Assembly: GCA_015179045.1 (NCBI GenBank)
Contig: WHUZ01000069.1
Location: forward strand, 62,001-126,000
Direction of reading: 5' to 3'
From: Kalaharituber pfeilii
Lineage: Eukaryota; Ascomycota; Pezizomycetes; Pezizales; Pezizaceae
Length of the DNA: 64,000 nucleotides
Under the pieces are notes generated by a model. It was given only the letters and a program-made list of their open reading frames with translations, made no database searches and was not told the DNA's origin. This document shows positions 52,500-62,714 of this stretch, piece by piece (the stretch's first letter is position 1; each line of letters opens with the position of its first letter). The translations under genes were made by a program, and so were the position numbers.

Positions 52500-52541
52500 T
52501 TTTTTTTTTTTTTTTTTTTTTATATCATTACTCGCGTGCCG
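52500..52541 (-). mobile_element. Minimal (42-bp) LINE-A tail insertion
   Basis: Poly-T plus ATATCATTACTCGCGTGCCG. The 14-bp target duplication CCAGATAGGAATGT is at 52486-52499 and 52542-52555. Same 5' breakpoint as 15654-15693. Confidence 0.92.
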
Positions 52542-52555
52542 CCAGATAGGAATGT

Positions 52556-53256
52556 GACATCTAAGGATAGAGACCAATTATAAAGGTGCGGGTCTTGATA
52601 ATACAGTGCTATCCTTCGGTGTTAAGTCTACACTTCTATCAGTTTTTCTCCTCTTGATGGCACCCCCTAGGCGCGCCACTACCCTCAGTGCGTCACTTCC
52701 CTAGGTGCGCCACCCCCTTAGCAGTTGTATAGAGCCCCGAGCGAAGCGAGTGGGGTCTCTCAGGGAGCATGTGTGCAAGCGGCTGAAAAAGTATGTTCAA
52801 ACTTACCAGAAAAGATCCTCGCAGTCGGGAAGATACAATTTACTACTCCATGACAGCACCAAAGCCCCTAATCCCGGCCACAAGTGTCGTAAGCTCTGCC
52901 TCAGCTCCCGCCGCACGCTTTGCCCCCATTGCGAGCGTAGCGAGCGGGCATTCTCTCGTAATATTGTCCTCCAATGCAATAAATCCTTAATTCTACTCAT
53001 TTATAGCGAACTATGCAACCATTGAACCTTAAATATAATTGCATATTCAATATATAATTTCTAGTCACATATTTTTTTTCAAGTTCGCAACAAAATATGC
53101 TATTAGAATGTTATATTCAACTTTAATAATGCAATTCAGAAATAAGAAACTTCTATATTTTATTTAATCCATTATAATATTGTAGTTCTATGTAATATTC
53201 TAATATTATGAACTTAAAATGAAACATGCGACTAGAATATAAAATATATGATAAGA
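52556..53256. other. No convincing gene; two short hairpins
   Basis: GCCCCGAGCGAAGCGAGTGG at about 52734 and GCGAGCGTAGCGAGCGGGC near 52930 are small palindromic words. The rest is AT-rich with one unsupported frame (52705-53025). Confidence 0.4.
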
Positions 53257-53398
53257 TACAGTCACATGGCAAAAGAAAACGCCCACCTAAATTTGCATAA
53301 TTTGATGTCTTAGACCTACATACGTGCTATTACCGCCACTAACGCTAATAAGGCTAGGGTCCACTGCATATCGCTCCGCCCTATTCTTCCACTTCGTA

Positions 53399-53478
53399 CT
53401 AGCTAGTAAAATATGTATTCGGACATAGCGTATGTTGTGCATTACTACCCCTGTCCGAATACATATTTTACTGGCTAG
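53399..53478. mobile_element. 80-bp palindromic MITE, copy 2
   Basis: Same ends and length as 31591-31670, flanked by TA. It is nested in the transposase coding region of the Tc1/mariner element. Confidence 0.85.
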
Positions 53479-53499
53479 TACCATCACCATTACTTCTCT

Positions 53500-54087
53500 C
53501 AACATTGCATTCATCAAACCAAACATACTTTGCCCAGGTTTCCTCCGTCCAATCTTTTCTCTCCAGAGCCCAAGCTAACCTCGCTGCAGTATAGATGGGA
53601 GTTAATTTAGGTCTCTTTGTAGCTCTCCACTTCCGATAGCCCTTAAGTCGGAGGTTCCGATCGAGTCAATTTTGATTTCTAGGTTTTCCTTTAAATGTTC
53701 CTGTAGAGAGAGCTTTGATAGAGATGAGTCAGAGAGCTTTGAGAGAGATGGGTCACTATCAAGTAAAGCAGTGATAGAGTCCATAACATTCTCATTTAGC
53801 TTTTTTGGTCTTCCACTCTTAGGCACAATTTCAGCAGTGCCTCACTCCTTGTAACACTTAAGAAAATCTCGAATAGTACTCTTAGGCTGACCTATTTGAT
53901 TCGCAATCTGTTGAAATGACAACTCTTGTTGGTCCAGAAGAACACTCTGACTTTTTTCAACGTCGGTCATCTGCTTCTTAGGAGCAGCAGTGATAGTCGA
54001 AGAGGCAGCACTGGAGGTAGAAGAGTTGGCACTGGATGCAGAAGTGCTGGTAGTATTGGCTGAGGAGTTAGCAGTTTGAGTTGACAT
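53500..54087 (-). pseudogene. Tc1-type transposase remnant
   Basis: The N-terminal frame (53842-54087) has a Ser/Thr/Ala-rich leader. A helix-turn-helix follows (LSFQQIANQIGQPKSTIRDF), then a TGA stop, and it continues GTAEIVPKSGRPKKLNENVM (53602-53826), a typical paired HTH with the GRPKK hook. Further on, around 53500-53600, the frame reads RLAWALERKDWTEETWAKYV then WFDECNVERSNG, the block around the second catalytic Asp of Tc1 transposases. Between the HTH and this block much of the protein is missing, and the 80-bp MITE interrupts what follows. It is inactive. Confidence 0.8.
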
Positions 54088-54785
54088 TATTGCAGGATTT
54101 TGTAAATTCAGCTGTCAGTTACCTGTAGGTGGCTGTAGATTTTTTCTTGACTTCCGGTCTTTAGGAGTCAACTTTTACATTTTTCTATTCTCTTATCTTG
54201 AGAATCATCTCCGGCTTAAAATTCCCAATTTAGCGTAATGTTGTGAGACCTACACGCGTTTATGTCTAAGACACGCGCGTGTATGTCTTAATTAAGCACA
54301 GGGCCCAAAGATTATGTGCACACAGGCCCAAAGATTATGCACACAGGCCCAGAGATTATGCAAAGGTGGGCGTTTTCTTTTGCCATGTGACTGTATATTG
54401 TATTGAATTTAAATATGCAACCACATTCAAGTTTAAAGGTCGCATATTTCACTAGAATCAATGCCTTATTGTATTGATATGTAATATTCTTAATAGATTA
54501 AATAAAATAGTATTAGTTGATCATCCAAAACTTTAAATGGGAAAAATCTCAGTGGCGTCATAAAACAGGGGAAAGAATAGGTTTTCTGGTTTCCTATCAT
54601 TGTCGCTTGAGCCGCTCAACCCCTGTTAGCAGCGTCTTTACAAAGGATAGTTCCTTTGACATCACAGTCTCTTTGATGCGCACCTTTCTTCCTTTGTTCC
54701 TTTGTATTTAATTCCATTCCTTGATTCTTTATCTCCGTTGTCCTTAACCTTTGTTCGCTTATTCCATTATTCTCAACACCTCTAT

Positions 54786-55070
54786 AACAGATGGCTATGA
54801 GAGAACCCCCAGCATCAAAAGAGGGGGAGGGTGATCGAATAGCGGCGATTTTGGAATGGGCGGGGAGAGAATAGCCTCGGGGTCATTTCACTCTTGTGGA
54901 CAGGGACAGGAGAAGGACATCTAGTGCAACAGTTTACTTGAATCTCTTTACGGGGGTGACGTAGTTAGTTGGATTACTTACTTTTATGTATTTCTTATAT
55001 TTATTCCCTATGTACTTAACCTCGCCATAGCCCATAGGGCGTCATGCGAGTAATGTTATAAAAAAAAAAA
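54786..55070 (+). mobile_element. LINE-A 3' fragment (285 bp)
   Basis: The last codons of ORF2 (REPPASKEGEGDRIAAILEW, AGRE), 3' UTR, terminal hairpin (CTCGCCATAGCCCATAGGGC, GTCATGCGAG) and A run. The target duplication TCAACACCTCTAT is at 54773-54785 and 55071-55083. It lies directly upstream of LRSGR member B. Confidence 0.92.
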
Positions 55071-55357
55071 TCAACACCTCTATTGTTGAGCATGCCAAGC
55101 CTTCACAGCATAGATTTGACAGAATTCGCAAGTTCACACTACAACAAACCGACAACACCCAACCTCCCTTTACGCAGGGCCTGGAAGACTCTACTCTGGA
55201 CCTGGTGAGAAGCGATAGATGCTTTTGTCACATTCAATTATTTCGAAAAACTGCTCACTGACATAAAAGAAGTACGCGTCGCCAGAACGTGAAATTTTCA
55301 ACTTCGGAAATAAATCCAATCAAGTCTAGAAACCACTTATCGAAGCTGCGACAAAGC

Positions 55358-57292
55358 ATGCGATTACGTTCTGGTCGCTTATTTCCGCCTCCGGAAAATT
55401 CCAGGGCCCCTGCTCGGAGGGCAAGAGGGCAAACACCGTCACGTGCTGTAAGGCACACAGCCCTTGAGTCTTCAGAACAGCTGCCCCCAGTTGCCTCAAG
55501 ACCCCGCAACATTGCAGGACGCAAAACATCGACACGGCAGGCAAGGGTGACACCACCTGGCCAACAAGAGGAGACGCCAGTGCAGCAGTCGCAGCCAACC
55601 GATCCACATACTGAACAGCAGCATGGAAGTGGCGTACAAGAAGCGGCGCCAACACAGGGCAGCCTGAATCCGGAGGTGGACAACCCGCAAGTGATAAATG
55701 AACTTGATGCTTACAACGACGAGATCACAAGTTCCGCTAATAGCCCTAGGTTTGACCGCCGCCATCAAGCCGAGCAATCTAAGGAACGGAGCGAAACCAC
55801 GTTATCACCGAACGCACTGCAACTCAGAGCCTGGCTTGCTTCTGCATTACCACAAGAAGAGCTGCTGGATCCTTTCGAGCCAATGCCGCCAGGCCAGGGC
55901 CCTAGCGGGATCAGACGTCAGAATAACCCCAAACGGCAATCTACTGCTATGTCCGATGATCCAGTAGGCCTTAGTGAAGTGTTCGAAGGTGACGGGAGCT
56001 CCGTAACCGGTACTATGCTGCCTGTCAGCCAACGCCAGCGAGAATCAAATACACCAGAAAACAAACAGTATATTCTGCAAAATTGCACTCCCCCCATCGT
56101 CTTTCGTTACGGGGCTCCGTTGAGACCAGGAGATGTCCCGCCGAAGCCAGTGTTAGAGGTATCGGAACGTCTAGATCTCTTTAAGAGAATAAAGGATCGA
56201 CCATTCATCCCTGAATGTTTAAGGGCGGTAAGCATATCCTCCGATGCTCAATTTCCTCTGCTGATATAGTGTTTTGGGAAGAAATTGTATCGCCGCGAGC
56301 AGGAAAATGGAGATCAGGGTTTACAAATCGCTGATCACAAGCCTGCAGCTACCCAAAGGATGGGCGAAGCCGAAGTACAGAAGTGTTGGACTAGGATTGA
56401 GAAGCTCGCCATAAAGTGCCAGAAGGCCATCGAATCAAGACATCCGGAAACCACATGGCTTATGCACATATCTGAATTGTTCAACAACGAACCTCTGACA
56501 GAGATCTTTACTGGGAAGCCAACTCACGAGCATATTGGGCTCGCCCCTATGTAGGTGTCTGGCCGAAATTCTGATTACAACCATCGCTGATAAATAACGC
56601 CTCGGGGTGCGGCCAGCACAGACACGAATCCCAGCCTGCAGCACATGCCAAGAGACGGTAACGGTCCAGTGCCAGGTGCTAGGGTTGACCTTTTGCTATA
56701 CATGGAGGACACACATCCGGAATTCCAGCTCTTCAAGTCAAGTCCTATCCCTGGTTTGCCCCATCTTCGCTTTCATTTGTCTCCATTCGAAGTCGCCTCT
56801 ATTGAAGAACCGCCATTACTGCTTATCGGGTCTAAGATTGGAACGGGGTCGTTAGCAGACGCAGAAAACGAACTCGCCCTGGCAGCAGCCGCGTGGCTGC
56901 AGGCTATCGATCGGCAGCTTTTCGACGGGAAGGGATTACAGCGTCTACGGACACTGGCAGTGCCCGGGCAGGCAGAGCAATCTGGCACCCAAGCAGGTGG
57001 TAATGATGAACAAGCGGAAGCTGAGCTTATGCAACGCTGCCTGGTGGTATTAACTGTCCGCATAATGGAAGGGGTGTGGCAGTGGGGAGTAGCGTACGTC
57101 GATGGAATGGGCAAGATCATCATGTGGAACAGACCCGGGCCAGATATTGGGGACATGACAACACCAGAAGGTATATGTCACATTGCGGCGTGGATTGAGG
57201 CTTTCAAAACATGGCTGGGTGACAGATGGATTCCTGCAATTTCTACCGCAATTAAGAAGCAAACTGAGAAGCAACAAGCGCGTCTAGCTTAG
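55358..57292 (+). CDS. LRSGR-family gene, member B (unrecognised, multi-part)
   Basis: The first part is 55358-56227, starting MRLRSGRLFPPPENSRAP; the upstream frame to 55289 is not conserved in member A. It is basic and disordered for about 130 residues. The shared PQVINELDAYNDEITSS and IVFRYGAPLRPGD with SERLDLFKRI follow, and it ends at a GTAAGC splice donor. A middle part (about 56350-56550) has EVQKCWTRIEKLAIKCQKAI and LTEIFTGKP. The last part (56645-57292) has LPHLRFHLSPFEV, ENELALAAAAWLQAIDRQLF and the best-conserved C terminus RIMEGVWQWGVAYVDGMGK with GICHIAAWIEAFKTWLGDRW. I cannot fix the exact introns; phases do not join cleanly at one junction, so it may be damaged. No known domain, signal peptide or catalytic motif is recognised. 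Member A is at 37922-39927. Confidence 0.5.
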
Positions 57293-57494
57293 AACAGCCG
57301 TACCTGATGTATCCTACTCATTTATTCTTTCTTCGATATTCTACTTAATGTCTTTTGTGCCAAATAGTAGTTCTACTGAGCATCATGTTCATCCTGTTGC
57401 TCCATAATCAATCCCTCGATGACCACATATATCGACCACATATATCGAGATGTGCACGTTAATGTTTCACCATCACGAAGCCAGGTATATAGGT

Positions 57495-58054
57495 TTTTTT
57501 TTTTTTTTTTTTTTATATCAGTACTCGCGTGCCGCCCTATGGGCTATGGCGATACATGTTAAGGGGTAAGGAAATAATGGAAGAATGTATTGAGTGGAAG
57601 GAAAATAATGGAAGAAACTAGAGAGTACGGAGGAGTCCGCCCTCCCGAGAAAAATGACTGTCCCGTCTCTCACGATGATAAAATTTCTCTCACGTCCTCA
57701 TTCTTCGACCCATTCCATTAGTTCCCTCAGGAGGTCTTTGTCCTTATGCGTCGGTCAGTTCCCTCATCCCTCCGGGCCACCTCCGTTTCCAGACCCTGCA
57801 CCGGGTGAGTACGTGTGCGGTGGTCTCTTCCTCCTCTCCGCACCACCGGCATTCCGAGCTGTCTGCTTTCCCAATTTCGAACTGCCATTTTCTTAGCGCT
57901 TTTCTCCTAATAGGCCTGCCAGAGTTGACACTCGACGTCCAAGTCTGGTGAGTAGCCTGTAACTTAGTTCCAGTCTGTTTCTCTCCGTGGCCCTGTGAGA
58001 CCTTGAGAGTTGTCGTATTCCTGCTTCGGTGACGGCTTCACTTTGATAGGGGCG
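57495..58054 (-). mobile_element. 5'-truncated LINE-A
   Basis: Poly-T, tail complement (ATATCAGTACTCGCGTGCCG, CCCTATGGGCTATGGCGAT) and the ORF2 C terminus. The target duplication GGTATATAGGT is at 57484-57494 and 58055-58065. Confidence 0.9.
57654..58054 (-). pseudogene. LINE-A ORF2 C-terminal remnant
   Basis: Frame 57893-58054 reads SEAVTEAGIRQLSRSHRATE then RNRLELSYRLLTRLGRRVST. The knuckle region continues at 57654-57890 in a different frame (CRWCGEEEETTAH-like). A frameshift near 57900 separates the two. Confidence 0.75.
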
Positions 58055-58087
58055 GGTATATAGGTGCTGGACAGGGTATTGGTCATG

Positions 58088-58150
58088 CCCTGCCATGGCA
58101 AACAGCTGCACGCGGGGTTATCTGATATTAAAAAATTAAAAAATAAAGGA
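58088..58150 (+). mobile_element. LINE-B 3'-tail-only insertion
   Basis: CCCTGCCATGGCAAACAGCT, then GCACGCGGGGTTATCTGATA and an A-rich tract. The target duplication TATTGGTCATG is at 58077-58087 and 58151-58161. The start matches the insertions at 4144-4209 and 21641-21703. Confidence 0.92.
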
Positions 58151-58161
58151 TATTGGTCATG

Positions 58162-59667
58162 AGCACCCTGGGCCAGGCTAGTGAGCAAACTCCACGAAGG
58201 CAGGAGGCTGCGAACTCGGTGTTCACTCCATAGGCTCTAATGCCGCTATCGTGGCGTCACACATTGTAAGTATTCACTACTGCCTTCTGAAGGACCGGAG
58301 CGGCGAGAACTGGCGGAACGAACGTACGACTAAATGCGGGTGCAAGTGCGAAAGTGTGCGAAAAGAAGAGAAGAGAAGGTTGTTCATTGTATGTGCTACA
58401 GTACAGGAAGTCTATATATATGATAGCCATGAACGCCTCACGTGCTGCCTTATCTCCAGTGCTATTCATGCCAAGCTTGCCTTTACCCATTCCGCCGTTA
58501 TCTCTACAACATTTGATTAGCTTAAGTGGCGGTTTTCAGCCAACGGAATACCCCTATCCATTGCTACAGCGTTCAACGTGGCTCTCCCATAACTACTGAC
58601 CAGCTGGGACATTGAAATTACTCAAATGAGCACAATGAGATCGCATCTGTTAATCCTCAGGAATCCAATGCTTCTTATTGGGGCAGAGCTGTCTAGACTC
58701 GCAGTCTCACGAAATATACACTCTCTGATTAAACATTCTGTCTCTAGAGCGTACGCATGTTCTTACAATAGAGCTGCAGAGTTGAGCGTAAAGCCATCCA
58801 AACCTGGTTGCACACCAGAGTAGCTATAAAGAGCTGGAACAAAGTTCGAATCAAAACATGGAACAGGGCCAATGCACGTAGTCCCTCTGCGGTCTTAGAG
58901 GTGTTTTTCTGTCAGACCCTGACCAATCATGTTAATTGATCCAGTACTGTCCTGTTTAACCGCTGGCAAGTGATCTGATCGTGGCTGAGGTTGTGCTGTG
59001 GTGTCTTACCAAAAGTTGCATATACAAGATGCTTGAGGCATTACTTCCGTATGAACTTTCCTGATGACAAGGGCAAGAAGGACCCACTCAGAGGACTGAT
59101 GGACTGGATGGAAAGGTATTAGAGAGCGGGACATTTTGGCACACGGCCGGCGTAGACGGAGCGTTTCACTTTTCGTTTGTGCTTCTTCCGTTTTTAACAA
59201 ATTTAATTCAGGTGTGATAACTGGAATTCAGTACTAGTGGTATTACAGCGAAAAATATATGCCAAGCCTATGCCAATGTGTGGTGTGAAATTCATGGAAT
59301 TATACGCCCCTTCAAAACATCATTTCTGAAGAAGCTAAGGTGGGGAATATGAGGAATAGTCCTTCATTTGACCCCTACACAAGCTGGATGCCAAAATCTA
59401 TTCTTGTAGTTGAGATATATGTTGTCGCGCGCGGTTGTAAAACGTGCGTCGGGACGTGGTGTACGTCGTGTTGTGGTGAATTACAGTACTATTAAGCAAA
59501 CTTACCTTTCTTTGTGCTTTTTCTGTTACCCTGCTACATTCATGCGTCACAGGCTCTGGCGAATAACAGGGTTGGTAGCAGTGACCATCCACTCAATTCT
59601 GTTCTCGATCCCTGCGGAATAGATGACATTCAATCCTTAATTCATCTGCCTTATAGCCCTTGCTGCT
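58162..59667. other. No convincing gene
   Basis: Several short unsupported frames, no recognised motif. A CTACAGCGTTCAACGTGGCT stretch near 58568 weakly resembles the 85-bp repeat at 36757. Confidence 0.4.
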
Positions 59668-60619
59668 TTAGTCTAACACAAAAATCAAATAAAATTTTTC
59701 ACATTCCCCTCTCGTGCCCTGCAAGTTTACTCCCTTCTCCGCAGGATGTAACCTCAAGTACCGTCCTGGCAAAGCCACTGGTTCAATTGCCACTTGTCCA
59801 TTCCATCCCAGGGGGTGAATCCTAAACTTCTCATTATCCCCGCATACGTCAGTTTTAGAAATATATTGACAATTCACGGTACCACTTCCACGAAATGTCT
59901 TCTTCCCAGGGCTCAATGTCCTCGCGTCGCAATCCGCCCGCAAAAACACGTTGGGAGAAGCCTTTGACCGAAAGGTAACCGCACCATCCGGATAGCGCTC
60001 CAACTCGAATATCTCGTCCTCCTTGAGCTCAGAAGCAATCTTGGCTGAGCCGGTTCCTTTTGCGTCGTATGCGGTAACATTTTTCCCATTCAGTCCGATA
60101 AACCTGGTAACAAGGGAGCTATAAGCTGACATGATCGCGATGCGAGGCGGCAGATGGATTGATAGCTGTTTCCCGAACGGTCGCGATTGAGCTCTTACGT
60201 CTGATGATTGCCCCCCAGTGGTCTCACCAGAATGTAGGTGCTCTTTCAAGTCCTCGAATTCCGCATCGGTTGTTGCAGCGTGTGATTGGCTTGGGGTAAA
60301 TGTACTTGTGTTCTCCCCATCATAGGACGCGAAGCCTGGCCACCCATGTGAGGCAGACTGAAGATAGGGTTGCCGCACCTACAACCCGAAGAGTTCTATT
60401 AGTAATAAGAATGGGGCCAAAAATTCAAAACTGGATGGAGGAAGACTGCACTGCATTCGCCAACTTGACAAAAATCAGGCGCCGGTCCACTCCGTCCTCG
60501 GTGGCCGTGTTAAACCAATCCCACAATGTGTTTAGCTTCCGTTCAGTCAGGAAGTTGTCTGCCGGTAGGAGGTCCTCGTCCCATGGCTGTTCGATAAAGC
60601 TACGTGCGTCGTTTGCCAT
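59668..60619 (-). CDS. Beta-trefoil (fascin-like) protein, family copy 3
   Basis: Exon 1 is 60452-60619 (56 codons, MANDARSFIEQPWDEDLLPA...LIFVKLANA). A 73-bp phase-0 intron (GTGCAG...TTGTAG, 60379-60451) follows, then exon 2 at 59668-60378 starting VRQPYLQSASHGW, for about 292 residues in total. The donor GTGCAG is unusual but is at the same place as the GTATTG donor of the other two copies. Trefoil-like blocks are IFELERYPDGAVTF, NVFLRADCD, GSGTVNCQYIS, GDNEKFRIHPLGW and VAIEPVALPGRYLRLHPAEK, with the end FYLIFVLD. It is clearly more distant from copies 1 and 2 than those are from each other, and is not part of the 4-kb duplication. It serves as the outgroup that shows the C terminus of copy 1 is altered. 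Function unknown. Confidence 0.8.
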
Positions 60620-61000
60620 GACGAAAACTTTAGGAGGTTAGAGGGAAGTTGCGATGTGTATTGCATTACACTATGTATAGGTTATATAATGAGCTAGAAA
60701 CAACGCATGCTCAATGGCCGAGGGGGAGTAAACTGGCGAATAGCACTTTACATGTAACACAAATTATTTCGGGTAACGATCGCTCAGGCCACCAATGGAC
60801 CTTGCAATCCGGCGGCTCACATATTGGTGGTAGTCATCAATTATCTATGGTAAAGTAAATGAAACATTAGTACATTTCATATCCCTGTACGTCTAACCAT
60901 TTGAGGCCGGCAATTGATAATGCAAAAAAGCTAAAGCTTGTAATTGTAGCTTCATTCACCGTTACCCCGCATATCAACACAACTATATCGCAATGCCTCG
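60620..61000. other. No supported feature
   Basis: Upstream flank of trefoil gene 3; no TATA box or motif stood out. Confidence 0.4.
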
Positions 61001-61242
61001 TATAAGCCAAAATGCATCATTACAGAAGAAAATAGATGCTGAAATCGATGTTTTTGAAGACAGCAACGGAGTATGATTTAAATTCGGAGTTTGACTCAGA
61101 GTACAGTTCAAAGGAAGAAGAGGAGGACTTAGAGGAGCTTCAGGAGCTAGTAGATAGGAGTATCATATTGCAGCTAATCGATATCTCAACCATGGCAAAA
61201 ACTCTGCTGGAAGGCAAGACTCAAATATTCTATCAAAAATGA
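61001..61242 (+). pseudogene. Acidic N-terminal fragment, probably transposon-derived
   Basis: The strand reads PRISQNASLQKKIDAEIDVF first; after an indel, another frame continues EYDLNSEFDSEYSSKEEEED, LEELQELVDRSIILQLIDIS and TMAKTLLEGKTQIFYQK to 61242. The shape resembles N-termini of fungal transposon proteins, but I cannot name a family. It is broken by at least one frameshift. Confidence 0.4.
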
Positions 61243-61519
61243 TTAATATCCAGATCCAGCATTTCTTCCTATTTTTCGGATGCAAAGAACCTCCTTTTGG
61301 CAGCTAGTAGATCTTCTCCAAGATGCCAGTGGTTCATTTTTTCTCCTATCTTTTTGACCGTAATATGATCATCTGCAGCAAACTCTTGGTCTTTGACATC
61401 CTAATGCCAGGTCACTTGCTCGCCTCTCAACAGCTCTTGCTTATCCTCCATCTGAGCGACTAGTCGCTCAAATTCCTCCTTGGCCTAGAGTTTAAGCGGG
61501 TTACGCTGAGATGCCATAG
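61243..61519 (-). pseudogene. Unrecognised remnant with in-frame TAG stops
   Basis: On the minus strand a frame from ATG near 61519 reads MASQRNPLKL, stop, AKEEFERLVAQMEDKQELLR, GEQVTWH, stop, DVKDQEFAADDHITVKKIGE, KMNHWHLGEDLLAAKRRFFA, SEK, stop, EEMLDLDINHF and a final TGA. All three internal stops are TAG, each one C-to-T change from CAG. The family is unknown; decay is likely. Confidence 0.45.
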
Positions 61520-61589
61520 CAGAATAAGAGTTTTGTGAAATATGGAGTTTATTTACAGGATTCTGATATGGATTGATGATGTTCATGGT

Positions 61590-61612
61590 GCGGTGCGGTG
61601 CGGTGCAGTGTG
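61590..61612 (+). repeat. GGTGC microsatellite
   Basis: GGTGC repeated four times (GGTGCGGTGCGGTGCGGTGC), then degenerating. Confidence 0.8.
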
Positions 61613-62660
61613 GGGTTGCGTTGAGTGGGGGCGGTTCGCAGCAAATCTAAGGTAAAGTAAATGTTTTTCCGAAAGTAACGGGACTATCTATGCTGTAGAC
61701 TTTTAGATAGCATGGGAGCGACACTAACAATCACGTTATGAACGCCACGGATACGTCCTTTCGACAGGTATGGTTGCAATCTCTGCATGGAAGAAACATA
61801 CACTATATTTTCAATGGCACATATCCTAGGGGAGATCGTTCCGTCAAAAGCGCGTCTGCCCCCGCGCCCAGAAGTTTTTTCAGATCACATCCCCTCATTT
61901 CAACTACTCCTGGTGCATCCAAGGTCGGTGTCTACGAACATTCAATCTGAGCAGATAAACCCTGTGGATAGCCATTGGTACTTTATTCAGCCGTTCCCAA
62001 TACTTTCTGAACGAGGGAGTATACCGTGCGCAACATCACAGTAACTCAGTAGCTTCCCATCCACACGGTGATCGCAGCGTATTAGCTTGTGGCGTCTCTC
62101 CGCCTCAGGAATCGATAGCGTTTTACACTTTGGGCATATCACCACTACTATGTTCTATCTTGGGCCCCCTTCAAGTTGGGCTTTCTACCGGGCAAAACTC
62201 AAGATGTGAAAAATTATCCTCGCCCTTTCCGTCCGGCCCCAGTGTATTCCTCACTAGTGCCTGGGTGAGGCTTCTTCCGGACCACTAGTGAGGCGATTAA
62301 GCCCACTTCATGGTGGTCATGGCAACTCTGTCTATCAACTGCATGGTGTGCTCGAGCAACGCTGGTGGGCAGGAGAATGGGCAAATCGTTGGCAGTGCTC
62401 TGGTCCGCTCGTGAACGGCCCTCCCAGTAGGGCCATTGTGCACCTGCGACTTTAACCATTTCCAACTAAGCCACTGCAGACCGGTTCCAATATCAATGGC
62501 CTGTAGATCCCTCTACTCGATACCGGAGGAATAGAAAATGATTGGCAAGGCATGGAATTGTTTCAGCCCTGGGATATGCAACCACGAACAGAGAAAGCCT
62601 TATGTGTATGCTTATCGGAGGACGAACGGGTTCCAGGGTGGAGAGTGTACAGTAAGTAAT
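61613..62660. other. No convincing gene
   Basis: Short frames only, with no domain recognised on either strand. Confidence 0.4.
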
Positions 62661-62668
62661 AACCTACT

Positions 62669-62714
62669 AGGATACCCCTGCCATAGACTTATAGCTTGTA
62701 GGCGGGTTATGCCG

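Larger units (their letters stand above)
53259..54393 (-). mobile_element. Tc1/mariner element (1.1 kb, degenerate)
   Basis: Terminal inverted repeats of about 40 bp start CAGTCACATGGCAAAAGAAA at 53259 and mirror to 54393, with TA on both sides (53257-53258 and 54394-54395). It encodes transposase pieces on the minus strand and contains a nested 80-bp MITE. Confidence 0.9.

Noticed and set aside
52734..52945. GAGCGAAGCGAG-type words suggesting bacterial or organellar origin
   Set aside because: Only two short palindromic words, with no bacterial gene, ribosome-binding site or operon structure around them.
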